Origin: CAZWVM01 sp964637705
GTDB taxonomy: Bacteria > UBA8481
Direction: 5' to 3'
Length of the DNA: 13,651 nt
NCBI GenBank assembly: GCA_964637705.1
Contig: CAZWVM010000092.1
Location: 1 to 13,651, forward strand
The translations under genes and the position numbers were made by a program. Below, one piece after another: positions 5,372 to 11,361 of the stretch (position 1 is its first letter; the number at the start of each line of letters is the position of its first letter). Below the pieces are notes generated by a model. The model had not been told where the DNA came from, ran no database searches, and saw nothing but the letters and a program-made list of their open reading frames with translations.

Positions 5372-7384
5372 CTCGATCACCACGCTGTCGGCGAGGGAGA
5401 CGGCGCCCGTGGAGGCGACGGCGCGGCCGCGCAGGAAGGCGCCCGCTCCGAAGGAGATCGCGTTGCGCGCGAGGACCGTGCCGGCGAAGGAGGCTCCCGC
5501 GCCCACCGTCGCCGAGCCGCCCACCTGCCAATAGACCCGTTCCGCCCGTGCGCCGTTGACAAGGGCCACGCGCGCGCCGGCCGCGGCCGAGAGGTTCCCG
5601 CTCACCCGGAAGACGAAGAGCGCGTCCGCGCGCCCGCGCGCGTCGAGGGTGAGAACGCCCGCCCCGAGCGTCGCGTTTCCCGTGTCGCGGTACACGCCGG
5701 GCGTGAGCGTCAGGCCGTCAAGCGCCGTACCGGTGACCGCAGTGTCCATCGTGCGCGAATCGATGTCGTTGTACGCGCTCGTCGCGTGCGATTGGGCCGC
5801 GGCTGCGAGAGCCACGCCCTGGTAGATCTTCCCGTTCACCACGCCCGGGCCCTCGTTTCCGCTCGTCCCGTAGAAGCCCGTCAGGGTCGAGCCCGGGCTG
5901 ACGCCGAGGTCGCCGTGGAGCCGCGATGCCGCTCCCGTGGCTGACACGGCCGTCCCGCCGATCGCGGCGTAACCGCCCGCGCTCACGAGGTCCGGCGCAA
6001 CCGACTCCGAGCGGTTTCCCGTCGTGAAGGTGCACGTCGCGGTCGCGGCGAGCACGTTGCCCGACAGATCCCGGACGCCCTGCGTGATCGTCAGGGTCTC
6101 CGTCACGTTCGCCCGCAGGCTCCCGACCGGCATGAACGAGGCGATGCGCGTCGAGGCGTCATAGGTCACGTGCCCCGTCTCGTTCGCGATCCGGACCGTC
6201 GCGGAGTTGATCGTCATCGGGTCCATCGGCTCGCTGAAGAGGATATGCACGCCGCGGTTGATCCTCACCCCGGATTCTCCCGCGACGGGCGACAACAAGG
6301 CGATCGTCGGCGCGACGACGTCGGCCGCGGCCGGCGTCGTGAAGGTGAACGTGGTGTCCTCGAAAAGCGGGTTCCCCGAGAGATCCTTCGCGGCCGTGGT
6401 GACGGTCACCGTGTAGGTCTTCGAGGCCGCGAAGGGCGAGAGCGGATAGAACGTCGCCTCGCGACCGGCGCAATGCACGAGGCCGCCGATGCCGCCGACG
6501 GAGAAGGACGCGGTCGTCACGGTGAACGGATCCATCTCCTCGCTGAACCGGACCGTCACCGCCTGCGCCGTGGCGGTCGCTCCCGGGGAAGGCGCCGAAG
6601 TCTCCACGCGCGGGCGCGTGCTGTCCACGCCGGCGCCGGTGGTGAACGAGAAGGTCTCCGTGGCGGTCGAAGTCTCGCCGGCGAGCCCCCGGAAAGCGGC
6701 CGTGGCGGTGGCCGTGTAGGCGGTGTTGATCGCGAGCGGAGACGACGGGTACAGGATGGCCGTGGCGCCGATGCACCGTACCCGCCCGGTCGCACCGGTC
6801 AGGGTGAAGACCGAGTCCGTGACGTAGGTCGGATCGACCGGCTCGCTGAAGGTCCGGGTGACGGCCGAGGAGATCGTCACGTTGCCGGATCCCGAGGACG
6901 GAGCCACGGAAGATCCCGACGGACCCGTGGTGTCGGTGAGAACGCCGGTCGTGAAGGAGTACGTCAGCGGCGTCAGGGGAATTTGTCCCGGGTATTCCCC
7001 CTGGATCCCCGAGGTGACGTTCACGGTGTAGGTCGTGCTGATCCCGAGCGCCGAGGACGGGCGGAGGATCGCGGTTCGGTTGCGGGAATCGTAGGTGACG
7101 GTCGCGGCGACGCCGGTGATGAAGAACGTCGTGTTGTCGACCGTCCCGGGATTGACGGAGTCGGTGAAGGTGATCAGGATCGCCGTGTTCGTGGGCACGT
7201 CCACGGAACGCGGCAGGGGGTAGGCGTAGGTGACCGAGACCGATCCCGTCACGCCTTGCGTTCTCTTCTCCTCCAGCGCGCAGTTGAGGGAGGCGACGGA
7301 GAGAACGACGAGAGCAATCAAGGCGGCGGCGCCGTCGGAGCGGAATCGACGCAGGATACCTTCACAGCCGGATCGGAACATCAT
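5363..7384 (-). CDS. Exported surface protein: four SbsA-type Ig-like (Big_5) domains plus C-terminal DUF3494 ice-binding-like domain
   Basis: A 673-residue protein. The N-terminus is basic, with a hydrophobic stretch at 19-33 and a Cys at 35. SLNC is a poor lipobox, so lipoprotein or ordinary secretion are both possible. Four Ig-like domains of about 100 residues follow (roughly 47-147, 155-250, 258-350, 358-456). Each has the Big_5 pattern: an early ITF/FSEPMDP turn, a middle ATLYP/SFMP and an end F-x-FTTG. Residues 465-673 match DUF3494: HGDLGVSPGSTLTGF (490-504), NGKIYQ (517-522), SAYNDIDSRT (536-545), LTLTPGVY (558-565), LTLDARGRADALFVFRV (578-594), VYWQVGGSATVG (617-628) and GRAVASTGAVSL (653-664). 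DUF3494 includes ice-binding proteins, but many members have no shown antifreeze activity, so adhesion or cell-wall roles are equally possible. It starts 20 bp after the YkgJ-like gene; Met1 and Met2 are both candidates and the SD is weak. Confidence 0.9.
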   Translation of the reverse strand: MMFRSGCEGILRRFRSDGAAALIALVVLSVASLNCALEEKRTQGVTGSVSVTYAYPLPRSVDVPTNTAILITFTDSVNPGTVDNTTFFITGVAATVTYDSRNRTAILRPSSALGISTTYTVNVTSGIQGEYPGQIPLTPLTYSFTTGVLTDTTGPSGSSVAPSSGSGNVTISSAVTRTFSEPVDPTYVTDSVFTLTGATGRVRCIGATAILYPSSPLAINTAYTATATAAFRGLAGETSTATETFSFTTGAGVDSTRPRVETSAPSPGATATAQAVTVRFSEEMDPFTVTTASFSVGGIGGLVHCAGREATFYPLSPFAASKTYTVTVTTAAKDLSGNPLFEDTTFTFTTPAAADVVAPTIALLSPVAGESGVRINRGVHILFSEPMDPMTINSATVRIANETGHVTYDASTRIASFMPVGSLRANVTETLTITQGVRDLSGNVLAATATCTFTTGNRSESVAPDLVSAGGYAAIGGTAVSATGAASRLHGDLGVSPGSTLTGFYGTSGNEGPGVVNGKIYQGVALAAAAQSHATSAYNDIDSRTMDTAVTGTALDGLTLTPGVYRDTGNATLGAGVLTLDARGRADALFVFRVSGNLSAAAGARVALVNGARAERVYWQVGGSATVGAGASFAGTVLARNAISFGAGAFLRGRAVASTGAVSLADSVVIEAP

Positions 7385-7404
7385 CGGTCGTCTCGTTTCA
7401 CAGG

Positions 7405-7995
7405 CTATCTCCGGCGATCAGGGAGGGCAAGAAGCCTCTCCAACAATTCCGGCAGGGTCGAGTTCGAGGGCAGCGCCAGCCCGTTCGCGTCGAGCAGGGT
7501 CTCGTCCGGCAGCAGGGCGCGGGCCGCGTCCAGGGACGGCAACGCGATCTCCCCGGAGCCGCGAAGGCGCGCGGCCAGGATGTCGCATCCCGTGTATACG
7601 CCGCCTTCCTCCGCGCAGAACCCGTAGGCGCGGCAGATCAGGGGGCGCGACGCGTAGATGGAGCAGAGGCCGTCCTCGAGAAGGGGGCAGGCGCCGGAGA
7701 CGCCGGGCGGAGACGGCGCGACGGCCGAGCCTTCGTAGGCGGACCCGGGGCCGCCGGGAACGGTGATCTGGCGCGTGACGGCCGAGATCCGGGAGAGCAT
7801 CCGCTCGCGAAGAACGTCCGGCAGCGCGCGGACGGCCTCCGCGGCGGCCCGCGCCTCGGCGGCGGAAACCGGAACGACCGGGGTGCGCTCGCAGCAGAGC
7901 GAGCAGGGACGCGGACAATGGAATCCGGGCGGCCAGGAAGCGCCGTCGCGCTCGAGCGCCGCGTCCCACGCGGCATAGAGTTCCTCGATGGTCAG
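7405..7995 (-). CDS. YkgJ-type cysteine-cluster (zinc/iron-chelating) protein, noncanonical start
   Basis: About 196 residues with the UPF0153/YkgJ cysteine pattern (PF03692, a predicted Zn or Fe-S binding domain of unknown activity): CPRPCSLCC (Cys27, 31, 34, 35), ACPLLEDGLCSIYASRPLIC (Cys103, 111, 121), then Cys127 and Cys137. CSIYASRPLICR is the family hallmark. The C-terminal 55 residues are Leu-rich and unassigned. The start is a problem: no in-frame ATG, GTG or TTG lies between the first cysteine cluster and 8589, well inside the tolC gene on the same strand. The best candidate is CTG at 7995-7993, one base after the tolC TAA, followed by TIEELYAAWDAAL. Reinitiation after tolC would suit that position. 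A longer frame running back into tolC has Ser/Arg/Pro-rich shadow composition and is not credible. Conserved motifs make the gene real; the exact start is inferred. Confidence 0.82.
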   Translation of the reverse strand: MTIEELYAAWDAALERDGASWPPGFHCPRPCSLCCERTPVVPVSAAEARAAAEAVRALPDVLRERMLSRISAVTRQITVPGGPGSAYEGSAVAPSPPGVSGACPLLEDGLCSIYASRPLICRAYGFCAEEGGVYTGCDILAARLRGSGEIALPSLDAARALLPDETLLDANGLALPSNSTLPELLERLLALPDRRR

Positions 7996-7996
7996 G

Positions 7997-9268
7997 TTAG
8001 AAGCTGCCGCCCGTCGCGAGCCAGTAGCGGTTGGCGGCGACGGCCAGGTCGGCGCGGGCGTTGATGAGCTGGGCCTCGGCCGCGGCGTGATCGCTCTCCG
8101 CGTCGATGACCTCCGTTCCCGTGCCCACGCCCTCGTTGAAACGGAGGCGCGAAATCCGAAGGTCCTCGGTCGCGGCGCGGAGACGCGCCTCCGCGAGGAG
8201 AATCGACTCCCGGGCGGTGGCGACGGCGAGAGCGGACTGGCGCACCTCGTGCCGGATCTCGTTCTCGAGGTTCCGCACGCGTTCGCGCGCGGTCGTGCGG
8301 CGCGCGTCGGCCGCGCGCACCTGGTGCGAGGTGCGGTTCCAGTTGAAGACCTCCCACGTGCCGGTGAGCCCGATCCGCCAGCTCTGGTCGCCCTTGTTGA
8401 GATCGTCGTTGTTGTAGTTCCAGGTCCAGCTCGCGCTGACGCTCGGGAGGAACCCCGCGCGTGCGATGGCGACGCCGAGTTCCTCGGCGCGGGCGGCGGC
8501 GCGCTGTGCGACGAGATCGGGGCGGTTCCTGAGCGCCGCGACCTCCGGGTCGTCCAGGGCCTTCTGAAGGTCGCCGGCCGGCAGGTCACCCCGGACCTCC
8601 AGGGGCGTCGTCGCCGAGAGCGAGAGGAGCGTGGCGAGGCGCGACGCGGCCAGTTCGCGCGCGTTGCGTCGCGACGCCTCGTCGAGGGCCGCCTGCTGAA
8701 CGCGCACGTCGGCCCGGATCACCTCGATGCCCGCCGAAACGCCCGCGCGGACCCGCGCCTCCGCGTCGCGCCGGTGCTGCCGGGCGGCCTCGAGAGCGTC
8801 GACCGCCGCCTTGTGGAGACCGGCCGCGCGCATCACCTCGTAGCAGGCCTCGCGCGTCCGGGCCGTCACTGAGTTCTCGAGGGCGATAAGATCGAGCCGA
8901 GCGATCTCGGCGCGGATCCGGGCCTGGCCGATCTGGGACGTGAGGCGCCCGCCCGTGTACACGGATTGGCTGACCGTTCCGCCGATGTTGAAGTCGTCCT
9001 CGGCCCCCACGCGCGTGTTCATCCCCATGAAACTCATCGTCGCGGGATCGCCGTCGTGCGTGTAATTGGAATTCAGGGTGAGCGTGGGAAAGAGCTGGGT
9101 CCGCGCGGCCTCGGCATCCGCGCTCGCCGCCTGGCGGCTCGCCATCGCGCCCTTCAGCTCGGGATGGACCGAAACCGCCTGCCGCACCGCCTCATCCACG
9201 GTGTAGGCCGACGGCTGGGTCTGCACGGGGAGCGCGGCGAAGAGTATGAGGGGCAGGATCCGCTTCAT
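7997..9268 (-). CDS. TolC-family outer-membrane efflux protein
   Basis: TolC-family proteins form trimeric outer-membrane channels with a long periplasmic helical barrel and serve as exit ducts for RND/ABC efflux or type I secretion. The 423-residue size is normal. A signal peptide covers about residues 1-18 (MKRILPLILFAALPVQT). The mature part begins with the typical YTVDEAVRQAVSVHPEL. It shows the duplicated OEP layout: long Ala/Arg/Glu-rich helices separated by strand segments such as FPTLTLNSNYTHDGD and, in the second half, AGFLPSVSASWTWNYNNDDLN and SWRIGLTGTWEVFNW. The family-type sequence LRFNEGVGTGTEVIDAESDHAAAEAQLINARADLAVAANRYWLATG closes the protein. No SD is visible before the ATG. 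It lies 54 bp after the ompA-like gene and abuts the YkgJ-like gene. No inner-membrane transporter or adaptor gene is nearby, so the substrate is unknown. Confidence 0.95.
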   Translation of the reverse strand: MKRILPLILFAALPVQTQPSAYTVDEAVRQAVSVHPELKGAMASRQAASADAEAARTQLFPTLTLNSNYTHDGDPATMSFMGMNTRVGAEDDFNIGGTVSQSVYTGGRLTSQIGQARIRAEIARLDLIALENSVTARTREACYEVMRAAGLHKAAVDALEAARQHRRDAEARVRAGVSAGIEVIRADVRVQQAALDEASRRNARELAASRLATLLSLSATTPLEVRGDLPAGDLQKALDDPEVAALRNRPDLVAQRAAARAEELGVAIARAGFLPSVSASWTWNYNNDDLNKGDQSWRIGLTGTWEVFNWNRTSHQVRAADARRTTARERVRNLENEIRHEVRQSALAVATARESILLAEARLRAATEDLRISRLRFNEGVGTGTEVIDAESDHAAAEAQLINARADLAVAANRYWLATGGSF

Positions 9269-9322
9269 CGATTGACTTAACGGCAGGAAGGGCGGCGGGT
9301 TGAGGAGAATCGAGGGGAAACC

Positions 9323-9841
9323 CTACTCGGCGACGGGGAGCACTTCCACGCGGCGATTCCGGTCGCGGCCGGCCTGGGTTCGGTTCGAGGTGACGGGCTT
9401 CGACTCGCCGAAACCCCGTGCGACGAGCCGTGTCGCGGGCACGCCCAGCGCCACGAGCGCATCGCGCACGCTCTCGGCGCGGCGGTTGGAAAGGCGGAAG
9501 TTGTAGGCGTCGGAGCCGATGGCGTCGGTGTGGCCGTCGATGTACCAGGAACGCGAATCGGCCGCGATGACCGCCCGCCAGGACTCGATGATCGGCGCCG
9601 CCGTGGGCTTCAGCACATGCGAGTTGAAGGCGAAGAGCAGGTCCCCCGGCGCGGAAAGCGGCTCGCACTCGGGCTTGAAATAGGCTTCCTCGCCGATCGT
9701 CATCCCATCGGACGGAAACGCCAGGTTTCCGTCCTCGGGCGCGCAGATTGGCCCGGGCACCACGACAACCGGCTCCGCCGCCGCCGTGGAAAGCGCCACC
9801 ACCAGTATCAAGGAGATCATCGCATACCCCTTCGGAATCAT
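9323..9841 (-). CDS. OmpA-family peptidoglycan-binding outer-membrane/periplasmic protein
   Basis: A 172-residue protein. Residues 1-22 are a signal peptide (MISLILVVALSTAAA core). Residues 23-66 are a short Pro-rich linker with two Cys (33, 59) that may form a disulphide. Residues 67-170 are an OmpA C-terminal domain that binds diaminopimelate in peptidoglycan: IDGHTDAIGSDAYNFRLSNR, with Asp106 and Arg121 in the places of E. coli OmpA Asp271 and Arg286, then VARGFGESKPVTSN and the final RNRRVEVLPV. There is no beta-barrel, so it is not a porin-type OmpA. The frame is open far upstream, but the upstream part is the antisense shadow of the GGDEF gene. The SD and signal peptide fix the start at 9841. 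It heads the minus-strand envelope cluster ahead of tolC and is divergent from the GGDEF-PilZ gene. Confidence 0.93.
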   Translation of the reverse strand: MIPKGYAMISLILVVALSTAAAEPVVVVPGPICAPEDGNLAFPSDGMTIGEEAYFKPECEPLSAPGDLLFAFNSHVLKPTAAPIIESWRAVIAADSRSWYIDGHTDAIGSDAYNFRLSNRRAESVRDALVALGVPATRLVARGFGESKPVTSNRTQAGRDRNRRVEVLPVAE

Positions 9842-9850
9842 AGCGTCTTT

Positions 9851-9856
9851 CTCCTT
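9851..9856 (-). promoter_or_regulatory. Shine-Dalgarno of the ompA-like gene
   Basis: AAGGAG on the minus strand, 9 nt before ATG 9841. It decides between this start and the much longer upstream open frame, and between Met1 and Met8. Confidence 0.8.
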
Positions 9857-9881
9857 GTCGTCAACCGCCGCGCTCGATTGA

Positions 9882-9929
9882 GTCTTTTCGGCTTCCCCGG
9901 CCTGAAATCGGGAATTTCGGTCTTTTCGG
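9882..9929. promoter_or_regulatory. Divergent ompA/GGDEF intergenic region: direct repeat and dyad, possible operator
   Basis: The word GTCTTTTCGG occurs at 9882-9891 and 9920-9929, 38 bp apart. Between the copies lies the dyad GAAAT (9904-9908), CGGGA, ATTTC (9914-9918). A TTGACG at 9932-9937 faces the GGDEF gene, but I see no good -10 partner. A pair of repeats flanking a dyad between divergent genes could bind a regulator; a target is inference only. Confidence 0.4.
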
Positions 9930-9991
9930 TCTTGACGTTCGACCGCTTCCGGCTTCATCCTACGGGCTCGAGAGGGGGCTTTCGAGAGGCC

Positions 9992-11140
9992 ATGATGAAA
10001 CAGATCACGTCCGACGACCTGAGGATCCTTCACGACGAATTGATCGAGATCTTCGCGCGGGACGGAGCGCCGAGCGAGGCGACCGAGGAGTCGGTCGCCA
10101 TGGTGCTCCAGGAGCGCGGCGACGCGATCTTCTCCGATCTCGTCTGGAACCTCACGAACCTCCGCTTCGACGCCGCCGAGGCGAAGAAGCACTGGAAGGA
10201 GGTTCTCACCCACAAGTATCTCATCAGCGAGCGCCTCGGTCGCAACGTCGGCGTGCGCGTCGCCGCGCTCGACTACTTCGCCAACATCATCCACAAGCTC
10301 GAACAGCCGCGCATCATCGATCCGCAGATCCTCGAGCGGCTCTACATGGACGCGACGATCGATCCCCTGACGGGGCTCTTCAACCGCCGGACCTTCAAGG
10401 AGCGCTTCTCGGGGGAACTGGCGCGCGCCAAGCGCTACAGGAAGAGCTTCGCGATCGCCATCTTCGACATCGACAGCTTCAAGCACGTCAACGACACGTT
10501 CGGGCACAACCAGGGCGACGAGGTTCTTAAAGCGGTGGCGGGGGCGCTCCAGGGCTCGATCCGCGAGAGCGACCTCGGGGCGCGATGGGGCGGCGAGGAG
10601 TTCGTGCTCCTGATGCCGGAGACACCCAAGCGCGAGGCGGGTCAGGTCGCCGAGCGCGTGCGGCGCCGCGTGGAGTCGACCGTCCTCACCCCGACTTCCG
10701 TCACCGTCTCCGGCGGCGTCGCCTCCTTCCCGCACGACGGCGACGACGAGAACGCGCTCTTCGAGTTCGCCGACAAGGCGCTCTACCGGGCCAAGGCGGA
10801 GGGCAAGAACCTCGTCTGCCTCTCCCTGATCGAACGCCGCGCCTTCCCTCGCCTCGACGATACCCTCTCCGTACGCATCGTACCCCTGGCGCATATCGAC
10901 GGCCGCATGGAGACCGTGACCGCGAACATCGGGGCGGGCGGTCTGCTCTTCCGATACCCCTCGGTCATCGAGATCACGACCGAGGTGAGGGGCGAGATCG
11001 ACATCGAAGGGCGGATCGCGGAGTTCCGCGGGCGCGTCTCGCGCATCGAGGAGATCAAGCCGGGCCTGTACGAAATCGCGGTGCAGTTCCTGGAGATCGA
11101 TCCCCAGGACCGCGAGCTCATCATGTCCTATACGACCTGA
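9992..11140 (+). CDS. GGDEF-PilZ fusion: diguanylate cyclase with c-di-GMP receptor domain
   Basis: 382 residues in three parts. Residues 1-115 are a helical, soluble N-terminal region with no recognised sensor domain. Residues 118-280 are a GGDEF domain (DPLTGLFNRRTF at 124-135, FDIDSFKHVND at 158-168, RWGGEEF at 198-204), which makes c-di-GMP from two GTP. The GGEEF motif is catalytically competent, and the allosteric I-site RESD at 191-194 stands five residues before it, so product inhibition is expected. Residues 281-382 are a PilZ domain with the c-di-GMP-binding RAFPR (RxxxR, 283-287) and NIGAGG in place of the usual (D/N)xSxxG. There is no transmembrane segment. ATG 9992 and 9995 are both possible; GAGAGG (9984-9989) is better spaced for the second. 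A longer upstream frame crosses the antisense ompA gene and is rejected. It is divergent from ompA and upstream of the giant repeat protein. Confidence 0.95.
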   Translation: MMKQITSDDLRILHDELIEIFARDGAPSEATEESVAMVLQERGDAIFSDLVWNLTNLRFDAAEAKKHWKEVLTHKYLISERLGRNVGVRVAALDYFANIIHKLEQPRIIDPQILERLYMDATIDPLTGLFNRRTFKERFSGELARAKRYRKSFAIAIFDIDSFKHVNDTFGHNQGDEVLKAVAGALQGSIRESDLGARWGGEEFVLLMPETPKREAGQVAERVRRRVESTVLTPTSVTVSGGVASFPHDGDDENALFEFADKALYRAKAEGKNLVCLSLIERRAFPRLDDTLSVRIVPLAHIDGRMETVTANIGAGGLLFRYPSVIEITTEVRGEIDIEGRIAEFRGRVSRIEEIKPGLYEIAVQFLEIDPQDRELIMSYTT

Positions 11141-11361
11141 TTTTCCGGGAGTTCCGCGCCGATCCCGGGGCAGGCCCGCCCGACGTCGCCCTTCCCGTTC
11201 CGACTCCGGAGATTTGCTCCCACATTTCGTTCAAGCTCAAGTTCTGAACGCCGATGAAGTGAAGGAAGTAGGTGGAATCCGCCCCGCGCGCACGGGACGG
11301 AAACGCAGCAACGAACGCGACGCCGCTCGATCTCGAGAGAGCGGCCACGGGACAGGACACG
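11141..11361. other. 221-bp gap before the giant repeat protein
   Basis: Apart from the hairpin near 11145 it contains no credible ORF. A dyad CCGCTC (11323-11328), spacer GATCTCGAGA, GAGCGG (11339-11344) lies 17 bp before the ATG of the next gene, and AGGA (11354-11357) may be its RBS. I see no convincing promoter. Confidence 0.4.
11145..11168 (+). terminator. Hairpin after the GGDEF-PilZ gene
   Basis: CCGGGA (11145-11150) pairs with TCCCGG (11163-11168) around a 12-nt loop, starting 5 nt past the stop codon. It has no following T-run, so it is only a possible transcript end. Confidence 0.3.

Noticed and set aside
7996..8589. Upstream extension of the YkgJ-like gene to an ATG at 8589
   Set aside because: It overlaps tolC out of frame for nearly 600 bp with shadow composition (Arg/Ser/Pro/Thr).
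9530..9991. 536-residue version of the GGDEF-PilZ protein
   Set aside because: The upstream part is antisense to ompA and crosses the divergent promoter region; an SD-like GAGAGG precedes the ATG pair at 9992/9995.
9842..10894. 523-residue version of the OmpA-like protein
   Set aside because: The extra N-terminal part is the antisense strand of the GGDEF gene; an SD and signal peptide mark the start at 9841.
11260..11325. c-di-GMP riboswitch (GEMM-like) before the giant surface gene
   Set aside because: GGGACGGAAACGC (11294-11306) recalls part of the GEMM-I core, and the neighbour is a c-di-GMP gene, but the required upstream CAAAC/GAAA half and pairing stems are not there. A covariance-model search would settle it.
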